A stretch of 5,677 nt of DNA from Gammaproteobacteria bacterium (GCA_018676275.1 JABHFC010000072.1:1-5677), one strand, 5' to 3'. Positions 1-5,322 are shown, counted from the first letter of the stretch. The notes: generated by a model not told the origin, from the sequence alone. A program made the numbers and translations.

Positions 1-54
1 CTAAACATGATTGTCACCGGTCCCGCCGGAACACTGATTCATTCTGACGAATAA
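1..54 (+). CDS. Possible 3' end of a convergent plus-strand gene (partial)
   Basis: Frame 1 is open from the window edge to TAA at 52-54 and reads LNMIVTGPAGTLIHSDE. It ends 36 bp before the stop codon of the minus-strand gene at 91-483, which is a normal spacing for convergent genes. The stop codon sits inside a small inverted repeat (47-70), as often seen at convergent gene ends. Seventeen codons are too few to identify a family, and an open stretch this short can arise by chance. An internal ATG at 7-9 would give only 15 residues and is not a convincing independent start. Confidence 0.3.
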   Translation, partial: LNMIVTGPAGTLIHSDE

Positions 55-70
55 CTACTAAATTATTCGT
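47..70. terminator. AT-rich inverted repeat between convergent gene ends
   Basis: ACGAATAA (47-54) pairs perfectly with TTATTCGT (63-70) across an 8 nt loop. It lies just downstream of the small Cys-rich gene and covers the stop codon of the possible plus-strand gene. The stem is AT-rich and neither side has a strong T run, so as an intrinsic terminator it would be weak. Bidirectional termination is an inference from position. Confidence 0.3.
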
Positions 71-90
71 GCTATATAGTTCCTGTTAGA

Positions 91-483
91 TTATTCCGAC
101 TTTTTATTATCCAGACCAAACAAGGCATCCAGTTCACTTTTCGCCTTATTAGCATCCGTACCAGAAAGATTACTTTCACCTTGTTCCAGCCCGAATAGAG
201 ATTCCAGCGATGCTTTACCTGAGTTAGCCGACTCGTCTGCGCTTTCATAGGCACTATCGCTCGGCTGAAAATACCCGCAGAAGTTTGCTCGCTCCTTATC
301 AGTTACTTTTTCAGCAATAGGTTCACGACAGCTGTTACTTACCCTGGTATCGAAATATTTACACATACGACAGACCTGCAAATCGCATTTGCATGACTTA
401 CATTTTGACAGGCGAGATAAGGGCAAAAGAACATCTGCCAGCGAAGCACCACATTTCCAACAAAGCAGTTCGTTTTTTGTCAT
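91..483 (-). CDS. Small cysteine-rich, zinc-ribbon-like protein of unknown function
   Basis: This 130-residue protein has nine cysteines, all in residues 8-69: a CxxC at 8/11, a dense cluster at 28/31/33, a CxxC at 38/41, and single Cys at 52 and 69. The arrangement suggests one or two structural zinc sites. The segment from about residue 36 to 73 (VCRMCKYFD, then CREPIAEKV, then KERANFCGYF) resembles a widespread uncharacterised proteobacterial family that I know only as hypothetical proteins. The C-terminal half (about 74-130) is polar, acidic and probably disordered. It carries two copies of a short motif, LESLFGLE at 93-100 and LDALFGLD at 118-125, which look like peptide docking motifs. 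No signal peptide or membrane segment is visible, so it is probably cytoplasmic. The ATG at 481-483 lies 16 bp after the permease stop codon with only a weak ribosome site, so translational coupling is plausible. The function is unknown. Confidence 0.8.
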   Translation of the reverse strand: MTKNELLCWKCGASLADVLLPLSRLSKCKSCKCDLQVCRMCKYFDTRVSNSCREPIAEKVTDKERANFCGYFQPSDSAYESADESANSGKASLESLFGLEQGESNLSGTDANKAKSELDALFGLDNKKSE

Positions 484-499
484 ATCCAGATTAAGAGAT

Positions 500-1249
500 C
501 TAGAAAAACAGTAATTTTATAATAAAAACTATCAACACAGTATTTAGTATATATCTAATTAGTACCTCACCTTTTGCCACGGACATGTGAGCGCCCATCC
601 ACCCGCCGATTGAATTTCCCAATGCCAGGCAAATCCCCATCAACCACAATAACTCCACCTGCGTGACAAATATGATCAATGCTGCAATGGTATATGTGCC
701 TATGATAAATACCTTGTGCATGTTGGCACGCACCAGATCCTGTCCCAGCACCTTGTTTAATATTGGCAACAATATAAAGCCAACACCTATCTGTATAAAT
801 CCGCCAAAGAATCCGGCAATTACCATAAGCATGTGACCGACTATCATTCTTTTCCGTGTGACAGGAATGGCCACAGATTTTTCCTTTTCCTTTTTGTCAG
901 TGGCCATTACTAACATTATTGCCAGCATGATTATCGCCAGGGTCCGATTGAACCAGACACCTTCCAGACGAGTCCCGATAAACGCACCCAGAACAGCGCC
1001 AGGCAAGGCACAAAAGGCCAGCGACAAGCTCAGTTTAAAGTCGGAATAGCCTTTTCTGAAAAAAGTAAAAACTGCAGTGATATTTTGGGCAAGGATTGCT
1101 ATGCGATTTGTGCCATTTGCGACTGGACCGGGAATCCCCATGAACACCATTACAGGCACACTTATCATTGAACCACCGGCTGCCATAACGTTTATAAATC
1201 CAGCAACGATGCCAACAAAAAATAAAATAATGCCTTGTGTGTATTCCAT
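500..1249 (-). CDS. TauE/SafE-family membrane permease (probable anion or sulfur-compound transporter)
   Basis: This very hydrophobic 249-residue protein has about eight predicted membrane segments, roughly at residues 6-35, 47-64, 73-95, 101-117, 136-163, 179-196, 199-222 and 229-248. It shows the two-fold repeat of the TauE/SafE (DUF81) family. GIVAGFINVMAAGGSMISVP (13-32) and the related IAGFFGGFIQIGVGFILLP (144-162) each start one half. A basic, charged loop near 118-134 (KKEKEK, TRKR) separates the halves and is probably cytoplasmic. Length matches the family norm of about 250. Family members move sulfite, sulfoacetate or other small organic anions, but the substrate cannot be read from sequence and no sulfur gene is adjacent. 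The ATG at 1247-1249 has a poor Shine-Dalgarno sequence. The gene is separated from ychF by a 137 bp region holding two palindromes, so it probably has its own promoter, and it may be cotranscribed with the small Cys-rich gene 16 bp downstream. Confidence 0.88.
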   Translation of the reverse strand: MEYTQGIILFFVGIVAGFINVMAAGGSMISVPVMVFMGIPGPVANGTNRIAILAQNITAVFTFFRKGYSDFKLSLSLAFCALPGAVLGAFIGTRLEGVWFNRTLAIIMLAIMLVMATDKKEKEKSVAIPVTRKRMIVGHMLMVIAGFFGGFIQIGVGFILLPILNKVLGQDLVRANMHKVFIIGTYTIAALIIFVTQVELLWLMGICLALGNSIGGWMGAHMSVAKGEVLIRYILNTVLIVFIIKLLFF

Positions 1250-1301
1250 TGGGTAATTCTAACTGGAGTGGGAGTTAAGAAATATGCTTAAAACTGATTT
1301 T

Positions 1302-1313
1302 CCTCGATCGAGG
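1302..1313. repeat. Perfect 12 bp palindrome CCTCGATCGAGG
   Basis: CCTCGATCGAGG is its own reverse complement and lies 53 bp upstream of the permease ATG, in the region where a promoter would be expected. On the plus strand it is followed by CGATTTTT, which looks like a small terminator, but no plus-strand gene is seen upstream. It could be an operator for a dimeric regulator, a weak terminator for readthrough from ychF, or chance. Confidence 0.4.
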
Positions 1314-1328
1314 CGATTTTTGATGATC

Positions 1329-1388
1329 AGGGTCTGTTGACGTTTCATTTTCATCACTGCTGGTGACAATGAAACGTCAACAGACCCT
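1329..1388. repeat. 60 bp inverted-repeat element at the ychF stop codon
   Basis: Two arms of 21 nt (1329-1349 and 1368-1388) are perfectly complementary around an 18 nt loop (1350-1367). The loop itself can form a 4 bp TCAC/GTGA stem. Each arm begins AGGGTCTGTTGACG when read inward. The right arm contains the last two bases of the ychF TAG stop (1387-1389), so the element abuts the coding sequence exactly. Neither flank has a T run, so it is not a standard intrinsic terminator, although such a stem could stall polymerase or protect the mRNA 3' end. The sharp boundary and perfect arms suggest a MITE-like or solo insertion-sequence-end element. No clean target duplication is visible: the flanks are TA on one side and TG on the other in minus-strand reading. 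Confidence 0.7.
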
Positions 1389-2478
1389 AAACATTAAACC
1401 TGAATAACATTACATCACCATCATCAACAAGATATTCTTTGCCTTCCAGCCGCCACTTCCCTGCATCTTTCGCACCTTGTTCACCATTACAGGCAATAAA
1501 ATCATCAAAAGCGATTACTTCGGCACGGATGAAACCATGTTCAAAATCAGTATGTATAGTGCCGGCAGCTTTTGGTGCCGTATCACCCTGATGAATAGTC
1601 CAGGCTCGTATTTCTTTGGGTCCAGCGGTAAAATAAGTTTGTAAACCCAAAAGTTTATAACCAGCGCGTATTATCCGGTTCAAGCCCGGCTCTTCCAGAC
1701 CCAGTTCAGCAAGAAAATCCAGTTTGTCCGCCTCGTCCAATTCGGCAATTTCGGATTCAATAGCAGCACACACAGGAATAACCTGAGACCCTTCGCCCGC
1801 AGCAAGTTTTTCCAACTCCGCCAACCAGCGATTATCCTGCATACCCGCCTCTTCTACGTTAGCAATATAAAAGGTCGGTTTGTCGGTTAGTAACTGATAT
1901 TCCCCCAGAACTAATCTATCTTCATCCTCTAACGCAAGGGCGCGGATTGGTGTTCCGGTATCGATATGCGCCAGTACTTTTTCCAGTAATGTCTGTTTTG
2001 CTGTTGCATCCTTGTCTCCACTTCTGGCCAGTTTTTGAGCTTTTTGTAATGCCCGATCGAGAGTTTCCTGATCCGCCAGGCATAGTTCAGTGTTAATAAC
2101 ATCGATATCTGACAGAGGATCGACCTTTCCTGCTACGTGAACAATATTGTCATCATCAAAACATCGAATAACCTGTGCAATGGCATGAGTTTCACGAATA
2201 TGTGCGAGAAACTTGTTACCCAGTCCTTCACCTTTCGACGCACCTTCCACCAGTCCGGCAATATCAACAAACTCCATATGTGCAGGAATTACCTGTTTGC
2301 TGTTAACAATACTCTGGATTTGCTGCAGTCTGGGATCGGGAACTGGCACCACTCCGACATTCGGATCAATGGTGCAAAAAGGATAGTTCTCGGCACTGAT
2401 CCCGGAATTGGTCAGTGCGTTAAATAAGGTTGATTTGCCCACATTGGGCAATCCTACAATGCCACATTTAAATCCCAT
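1387..2478 (-). CDS. ychF: Redox-/ribosome-associated ATPase YchF (Obg-related, OLA1 family)
   Basis: This 363-residue protein matches the full length of YchF. The P-loop GLPNVGKST is at residues 9-17 and the switch II region DIAGLVEGASKGEGLGNK at 72-89. NVEE at 207-210 replaces the usual NKxD base-recognition motif. The NxxE form is the family hallmark that shifts preference from GTP to ATP. An alpha-helical coiled segment lies around 130-190, and a C-terminal TGS domain spans about 281-361 (YFTAGPKEIRAWTI, then FEHGFIRAEVI), ending in the conserved FNV. YchF binds ribosomes and is linked in E. coli to oxidative-stress response and translation initiation fidelity. The ATG at 2476-2478 gives the conserved N-terminus GFKCGIVGLPN but has no obvious Shine-Dalgarno sequence. 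It follows pth by 77 bp, the usual pairing in Gammaproteobacteria. Its stop codon overlaps a palindromic element. Confidence 0.97.
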   Translation of the reverse strand: MGFKCGIVGLPNVGKSTLFNALTNSGISAENYPFCTIDPNVGVVPVPDPRLQQIQSIVNSKQVIPAHMEFVDIAGLVEGASKGEGLGNKFLAHIRETHAIAQVIRCFDDDNIVHVAGKVDPLSDIDVINTELCLADQETLDRALQKAQKLARSGDKDATAKQTLLEKVLAHIDTGTPIRALALEDEDRLVLGEYQLLTDKPTFYIANVEEAGMQDNRWLAELEKLAAGEGSQVIPVCAAIESEIAELDEADKLDFLAELGLEEPGLNRIIRAGYKLLGLQTYFTAGPKEIRAWTIHQGDTAPKAAGTIHTDFEHGFIRAEVIAFDDFIACNGEQGAKDAGKWRLEGKEYLVDDGDVMLFRFNV

Positions 2479-2555
2479 AATTACTATTGAAGTTATCTGC
2501 TTAAAAGTTAAAAAATGATTACGTTCTCTGCAACTGTTTTAAGGTCAATTCACTA

Positions 2556-3131
2556 CTACTTTTCGTTTGTGTGTAATTCATTCATGGCTTTTTGAATATC
2601 GCCACTGAATAAAAGTGGCATCACAGATATGGCTTCTTCAATCGCGATGTCTATCAATTTTTGATCTTCGCGCCCTGGTCGTCCTAATACATGAGGAGTG
2701 ACCGAATCGCGTCGACCCGGATGTCCTACGCCAATACGTAAACGCAGAAAATTTTTTTCACCGGTCTTACCGATAATATCGCGCAAACCATTATGGCCTC
2801 CATGTCCACCACCCTTCTTAAGACGCACAGTGCCGGAATCCAGATCAATTTCGTCATGCGCAATCAATACTTCATCAATATTGATTTTAAAATAGTCAAG
2901 CATGGCCTGAACCGAACGACCGCTTTCATTCATAAAAGTTTGTGGTTTGAGCAAACGACAATCGACACCAGAACTGAAGATTCGTGCGGCTTCGCCCTGG
3001 AATCTGGATTCAGATGAGAACTGACAATTATTTTGCCTTGCAAGACTATCTACAAACCAAAACCCGGCATTATGCCGGGTTTCGGTGTATTCAGAACCTG
3101 GATTTCCCAGTCCAACGATAAGCTTAATCAC
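2556..3131 (-). CDS. pth: Peptidyl-tRNA hydrolase
   Basis: Pth cleaves the ester bond of peptidyl-tRNAs that drop off stalled ribosomes, recycling the tRNA. At 191 residues it is typical for bacterial Pth. The signature GLGNPG is at 7-12. Catalytic His20 sits in TRHNAGF, and Asn68 in KPQTFMN, Asp93 in AHDEID, and His113/Asn114 in GGHGGHNGLR all fall at the same numbers as in the E. coli enzyme. RLRIGVGHPG (130-139) is the other family signature. The start is GTG (plus-strand CAC at 3129-3131), fixed by the conserved IKLIVGLGNPG N-terminus and preceded by GGAG nine bases upstream. It lies 29 bp after rplY and is probably cotranscribed with it. I see no missing or altered key residue. Confidence 0.98.
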   Translation of the reverse strand: MIKLIVGLGNPGSEYTETRHNAGFWFVDSLARQNNCQFSSESRFQGEAARIFSSGVDCRLLKPQTFMNESGRSVQAMLDYFKINIDEVLIAHDEIDLDSGTVRLKKGGGHGGHNGLRDIIGKTGEKNFLRLRIGVGHPGRRDSVTPHVLGRPGREDQKLIDIAIEEAISVMPLLFSGDIQKAMNELHTNEK

Positions 3132-3160
3132 TGGGGTAATCTCCGTCAGCCAGACTAAAC

Positions 3161-3835
3161 TTAATCTTCGGCAGGAGCAGCTCCGTCTTCTGTACCGGCA
3201 GCAGCTTCAGCGGCTTCAGCAGCTTCAGCAGCTTCTAGTTCATCTGCTTCCACCACAACTTTCTGTAAGTGTACCGATGCCACTGGTTGAGATTCATCGC
3301 CACCATGCAAAAGCGCATAATTATCGACACCCTCAGGTAACACCAGATCAGACAGATGGACAGTTTCGCCAAGGTTTACTTCCTGTAAATCAACTTCAAT
3401 ATATTCAGGCAAATCTTTCGGCAGACAGGTTATTTCAATATCTGTCATGACATGACTGACGACACCACCACCGGTTTTAACACCGACACATGTTGTCTCG
3501 TTAATGAAGTGTAAGGGAATACGCATAGTGATCTTTTCTTTCGCATCAACACGTAGAAAGTCAATATGCTGAATCAATCTTTTATAAGGATGTCTTTGCA
3601 GGTCTTTTAGTACTACCTGTTCCGATTTCTTACCAATATTCAAGGTTAGAATATGTGAATAAAAAGCCTCGTGATCAAGTTGATGCCCGAGCGCATTCTG
3701 ATCCACTGTAATCATCGTTGCTTCTTTATTTGTGCCGTACACAATACCGGGAACCTTTCCGGTTTTACGCAGGCGGCGGCTCGCACTCTTCCCCACGCTT
3801 TCGCGCGGCTCTGCATTAATTTCAAATGTTTGCAT
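3161..3835 (-). CDS. rplY: 50S ribosomal protein bL25, long CTC/TL5-type form
   Basis: bL25 binds the loop E region of 5S rRNA in the central protuberance. This 224-residue protein is the two-domain CTC form rather than the short E. coli L25 of about 94 residues. Residues 1-95 are the 5S-binding beta-barrel (RESVGKSASRRLRKTGKVPGIVYG at 11-34 and the DLQRHPYKRLIQHIDFLRVD region at 78-97). Residues about 98-195 are the C-terminal domain seen in TL5/CTC proteins (RIPLHFINE, then DLPEYIEVDL, then LGETVHLSDL). Residues 196-224 form an acidic, alanine-rich tail built from EAA repeats, likely disordered. The ATG at 3833-3835 follows AGGAG with a 6-base spacer, a strong ribosome site as expected for an abundant protein. 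The leader has a 9 bp hairpin, and autogenous control of rplY is known in E. coli and relatives. Pth follows 29 bp downstream. Confidence 0.97.
   Translation of the reverse strand: MQTFEINAEPRESVGKSASRRLRKTGKVPGIVYGTNKEATMITVDQNALGHQLDHEAFYSHILTLNIGKKSEQVVLKDLQRHPYKRLIQHIDFLRVDAKEKITMRIPLHFINETTCVGVKTGGGVVSHVMTDIEITCLPKDLPEYIEVDLQEVNLGETVHLSDLVLPEGVDNYALLHGGDESQPVASVHLQKVVVEADELEAAEAAEAAEAAAGTEDGAAPAED
3201..3236 (-). repeat. 9 bp tandem repeat encoding the bL25 acidic tail
   Basis: Four consecutive 9-mers on the plus strand read GCAGCTTCA, GCGGCTTCA, GCAGCTTCA and GCAGCTTCT. On the coding strand they encode repeated Glu-Ala-Ala triplets near residues 201-212 of bL25. The unit is in frame, so copy-number slippage would lengthen or shorten the tail without a frameshift. 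Confidence 0.8.
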
Positions 3836-3841
3836 TTCAAA

Positions 3842-3846
3842 CTCCT
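3842..3846 (-). promoter_or_regulatory. Shine-Dalgarno sequence of rplY
   Basis: AGGAG on the minus strand lies 6 bases before the ATG. It is the clearest ribosome binding site in the window, while ychF, the permease and the small Cys-rich gene have weak ones. It confirms the chosen start of rplY. Confidence 0.8.
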
Positions 3847-3864
3847 AAGTTAATATAGTTAACA

Positions 3865-3890
3865 TTCTTTATCCGCGACCAGATAAAGAA
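3865..3890 (-). promoter_or_regulatory. Hairpin in the rplY leader
   Basis: On the minus strand TTCTTTATC (3882-3890) pairs with GATAAAGAA (3865-3873) across the 8-base loop TGGTCGCG. The hairpin ends 18 bases upstream of the rplY Shine-Dalgarno sequence and follows the prs terminator-like hairpin. A role in autogenous control by bL25, or as a stability element, is plausible. I see no obvious loop E mimic, so this is inferred from position. Confidence 0.4.
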
Positions 3891-3908
3891 ATTTTTGCTC
3901 TAAGTAAA

Positions 3909-3948
3909 TAGCTACAAGCAACATGCACTTTCATGTTGCTTGTAGCTA
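3909..3948 (-). terminator. Long hairpin downstream of prs
   Basis: TAGCTACAAGCAACATG (3909-3925) and its perfect complement (3932-3948) form a 17 bp stem with a 6 nt loop, 44 bp downstream of the prs stop codon. On the minus strand it is followed by TTTACTTAGAG, a short and interrupted T run. It most likely terminates or attenuates transcription leaving prs before rplY. Because the stem is symmetrical it could also act as an mRNA 3'-end stabiliser. Termination efficiency cannot be judged from sequence. Confidence 0.7.
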
Positions 3949-3992
3949 ATTGCTATCTTTGAATTAGTGACGAAACTTGTCTAAATAATTCT

Positions 3993-4946
3993 TCAGTCCA
4001 CAAACATCGAGCTGAGGGATTCACCCTCTGCAACTCGACGTACACTTTCAGCCAACATGGCAGCAACACTTAACACACGAATACGATCACAGGCCTCCGC
4101 TTCCGGTGTCAAGGGAATGGTATCTGTCACTACCAGTTCATCCAGTACAGAAGCGTTAATATTTTTCATCGCATCTCCGGATAATACTGCGTGTGTACAA
4201 TACGCAACCACTTTAACTGCACCAAATTCTTTCAATGCGCCTGCGGCATTACATAAAGTTCCTGCTGTATCTACCATGTCATCGATAATGACGCAGGTCC
4301 TGCCATCAACATCACCGATAATATTCATAATTTCCGACTCATTCGGATTTGGGCGGCGTTTATCAATAATCGCCAATTCCGAATCGTCGAGTCTTTTCGC
4401 AAGCGCCCTCGCGCGAACTACACCACCAACGTCTGGTGAGACCACCATCAGGTTAGGATATTCATGTTTCCAGACATCACCCAATAACACTGGTCCTGCA
4501 TATACATTATCCAGTGGCATATCAAAAAAGCCCTGAATCTGGTCTGCGTGCAAATCCACTGTCAATACCCTGTCAATATTCACAGAGCCAATCATATTTG
4601 CCACCACCTTGGCGGTAATTGGCACCCTGGCGGAACGTGGTCGACGATCCTGCCTTGCATAGCCCATGTAGGGTATGACCGCTGTAACTCTGGCTGCTGA
4701 CGCACGTCGTAATGCATCTGCAATGACCAGCAATTCCATCAAATTGTCATTGGTCGGCGCGCATAATGATTGCAATATAAATATATCGCGACCTCGCACA
4801 TTTTCAACAATCTCTGCCATCACTTCGCCATCACTAAATTGGCCAACAGTGATCTTGCCTAAAGGCAAATTTAGATAACCTGCAATCTCCAATGACAACC
4901 TTGGATTGGAATTGCCGGAAAAGAGCATCGCATTAGATAATGACAT
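3993..4946 (-). CDS. prs: Ribose-phosphate pyrophosphokinase (PRPP synthetase)
   Basis: It converts ribose 5-phosphate and ATP to PRPP and AMP in the cytoplasm, feeding purine, pyrimidine, His, Trp and NAD synthesis. At 317 residues it is the size of class I bacterial enzymes. Visible motifs are FSDGE (37-41), the ATP-binding RQDRRPR (98-104), DLHADQIQGFF with the metal-ligand His133 (131-141), SPDVGGVVRARALAKRL (170-186), the catalytic Lys196 in IDKRRP, and the PRPP loop VIIDDMVDTAGTL (219-231). It ends in MFVD, a usual Prs-like C-terminus. The ATG at 4944-4946 matches the conserved start but has only a weak Shine-Dalgarno sequence. It lies downstream of tRNA-Gln in the Pseudomonas-like order ispE, tRNA-Gln, prs. 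The 102 bp leader after the tRNA contains a possible extended -10 promoter, and a hairpin follows the gene. Confidence 0.98.
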   Translation of the reverse strand: MSLSNAMLFSGNSNPRLSLEIAGYLNLPLGKITVGQFSDGEVMAEIVENVRGRDIFILQSLCAPTNDNLMELLVIADALRRASAARVTAVIPYMGYARQDRRPRSARVPITAKVVANMIGSVNIDRVLTVDLHADQIQGFFDMPLDNVYAGPVLLGDVWKHEYPNLMVVSPDVGGVVRARALAKRLDDSELAIIDKRRPNPNESEIMNIIGDVDGRTCVIIDDMVDTAGTLCNAAGALKEFGAVKVVAYCTHAVLSGDAMKNINASVLDELVVTDTIPLTPEAEACDRIRVLSVAAMLAESVRRVAEGESLSSMFVD

Positions 4947-5026
4947 TGTTCAATATGCCTGTATTTATGTATGGCTTGAATACTCGGCTTCCTGGCCAGC
5001 AATAACTCCTGATTTACAGAAATCAT

Positions 5027-5035
5027 AATATACCA
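5027..5035 (-). promoter_or_regulatory. Possible extended -10 promoter for prs
   Basis: Minus-strand TGGTATATT fits the extended -10 pattern TGnTATAAT with one mismatch. It lies 14 bases downstream of the tRNA CCA end and 80 bases upstream of the prs ATG. No -35 box is recognisable at the right distance, where tRNA sequence sits. If used, it would let prs be transcribed independently of tRNA processing. This is a motif match only. Confidence 0.3.
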
Positions 5036-5048
5036 CTTCTTTATAATA

Positions 5049-5125
5049 TGGCTGGGGTGCCAGGACTCGAACCTGGGAATCCGGGGATCAAAACCCCGTG
5101 CCTTAACCAGCTTGGCTACACCCCA
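5049..5125 (-). tRNA. tRNA-Gln (anticodon UUG)
   Basis: The 77 nt minus-strand sequence folds into a complete cloverleaf with no stem mismatches. The acceptor TGGGGTG pairs with CACCCCA, followed by G73 and an encoded CCA. The D stem is GCC/GGC, the anticodon stem is CGGGG/CCCCG with loop TTTTGAT, the variable loop is GATTC, and the T stem is CCAGG/CCTGG with loop TTCGAGT. The anticodon TTG is at plus positions 5089-5091 and reads CAA (and usually CAG when modified). It decodes glutamine and sits between ispE and prs, as in Pseudomonas. A truncated copy lies about 200 bp upstream in transcription direction. Confidence 0.97.
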
Positions 5126-5136
5126 ATAAAATCTTC
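5067..5136 (-). repeat. 70 bp direct repeat, functional copy (partner at 5264-5333)
   Basis: This block covers tRNA-Gln from the T loop to its 5' end plus 12 bases of leader. It matches 5264-5333 at 66 of 70 positions with a constant offset of 197. All four mismatches are inside the 7 nt anticodon loop (5087-5093 versus 5284-5290). Beyond position 5136 the two copies diverge abruptly. Confidence 0.92.
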
Positions 5137-5263
5137 GACTTCCTGTTCGGTTCTCATCCTGAATGTTGTCTGTTCCAGGATTATTCCGGGCGTCCTGCCC
5201 TCCACCCCTTTGGGGCCAGTGTCGCATTCGCTCCACTGTTCAAATTCGCTCCCGGCGAATTTG
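5137..5263 (-). other. Spacer between tRNA copies, probable decayed duplicate of the ispE 3' end
   Basis: This 127 bp segment encodes nothing convincing. Aligned with the region 197 bp further on, positions 5141-5179 match 5338-5376 at about 23 of 39 bases without gaps (counted by eye). GAATAA, the last ispE codon plus stop (5377-5382), recurs on the minus strand at 5181-5186. This suggests an old tandem duplication carrying the end of ispE. Similarity fades from about 5190 to 5263. That part has several short hairpins (CCCC/GGGG at 5205-5215, GGGC/GCCC near 5188-5200, and a 9 bp stem at 5241-5263) and may be a dispersed repeat instead. Confidence 0.45.
5241..5263. repeat. 9 bp perfect inverted repeat at the pseudo-tRNA breakpoint
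   Basis: CAAATTCGC (5241-5249) pairs with GCGAATTTG (5255-5263) across a 5 nt loop. Its edge coincides with the last base before homology to tRNA-Gln begins at 5264. In RNA the stem would occupy the place of the missing T-arm 3' strand. Confidence 0.6.
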
Positions 5264-5322
5264 TCGAACCTGGGAATCCGGGGAGCCTTACCCCGTGCCT
5301 TAACCAGCTTGGCTACACCCCA
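5264..5322 (-). pseudogene. Truncated tRNA-Gln copy with altered anticodon loop
   Basis: The minus-strand sequence keeps the 5' acceptor strand, complete D arm, anticodon stem, variable loop and the 5' half of the T arm of tRNA-Gln with no change outside the anticodon loop. It stops in the T loop, so the 3' strands of the T and acceptor stems, the discriminator base and CCA are absent. The anticodon loop reads TAAGGCT instead of TTTTGAT. It lacks the universal U33, and the anticodon position would formally be AGG. It cannot be a working tRNA as it stands. It lies in the same orientation between ispE and the intact tRNA-Gln, so it is probably transcribed as part of the precursor and removed during processing. 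Confidence 0.85.

Noticed and set aside
1329..1388. The palindrome as an ordinary rho-independent terminator
   Set aside because: There is no T run on either side and the stem is unusually long. A termination role is possible but the standard pattern is not met.
2479..2555. A promoter for ychF (TTGACC followed by CGTAAT) between pth and ychF
   Set aside because: The spacing is 19 bases and the -10 box is poor, so readthrough from pth explains expression equally well.
3085..3450. A plus-strand frame rich in Gln/Leu
   Set aside because: It is the reverse complement of the rplY acidic-tail repeat and pth start, with no family resemblance.
4057..4536. A plus-strand frame of 159 codons inside prs
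   Set aside because: It is antisense to a fully conserved enzyme, with low-complexity Ser/Thr/Ala composition typical of a shadow frame.
4871..5236. A minus-strand open frame of 121 codons overlapping tRNA-Gln and the start of prs
   Set aside because: It reads through the tRNA gene (the peptide GVAKLVKARGFDPRIPRFESW is a known tRNA translation artefact) and overlaps prs out of frame.
5264..5322. A second functional tRNA with an AGG (Pro) anticodon
   Set aside because: It lacks the T-arm 3' strand, acceptor 3' strand, CCA and U33, so it cannot mature as a tRNA.
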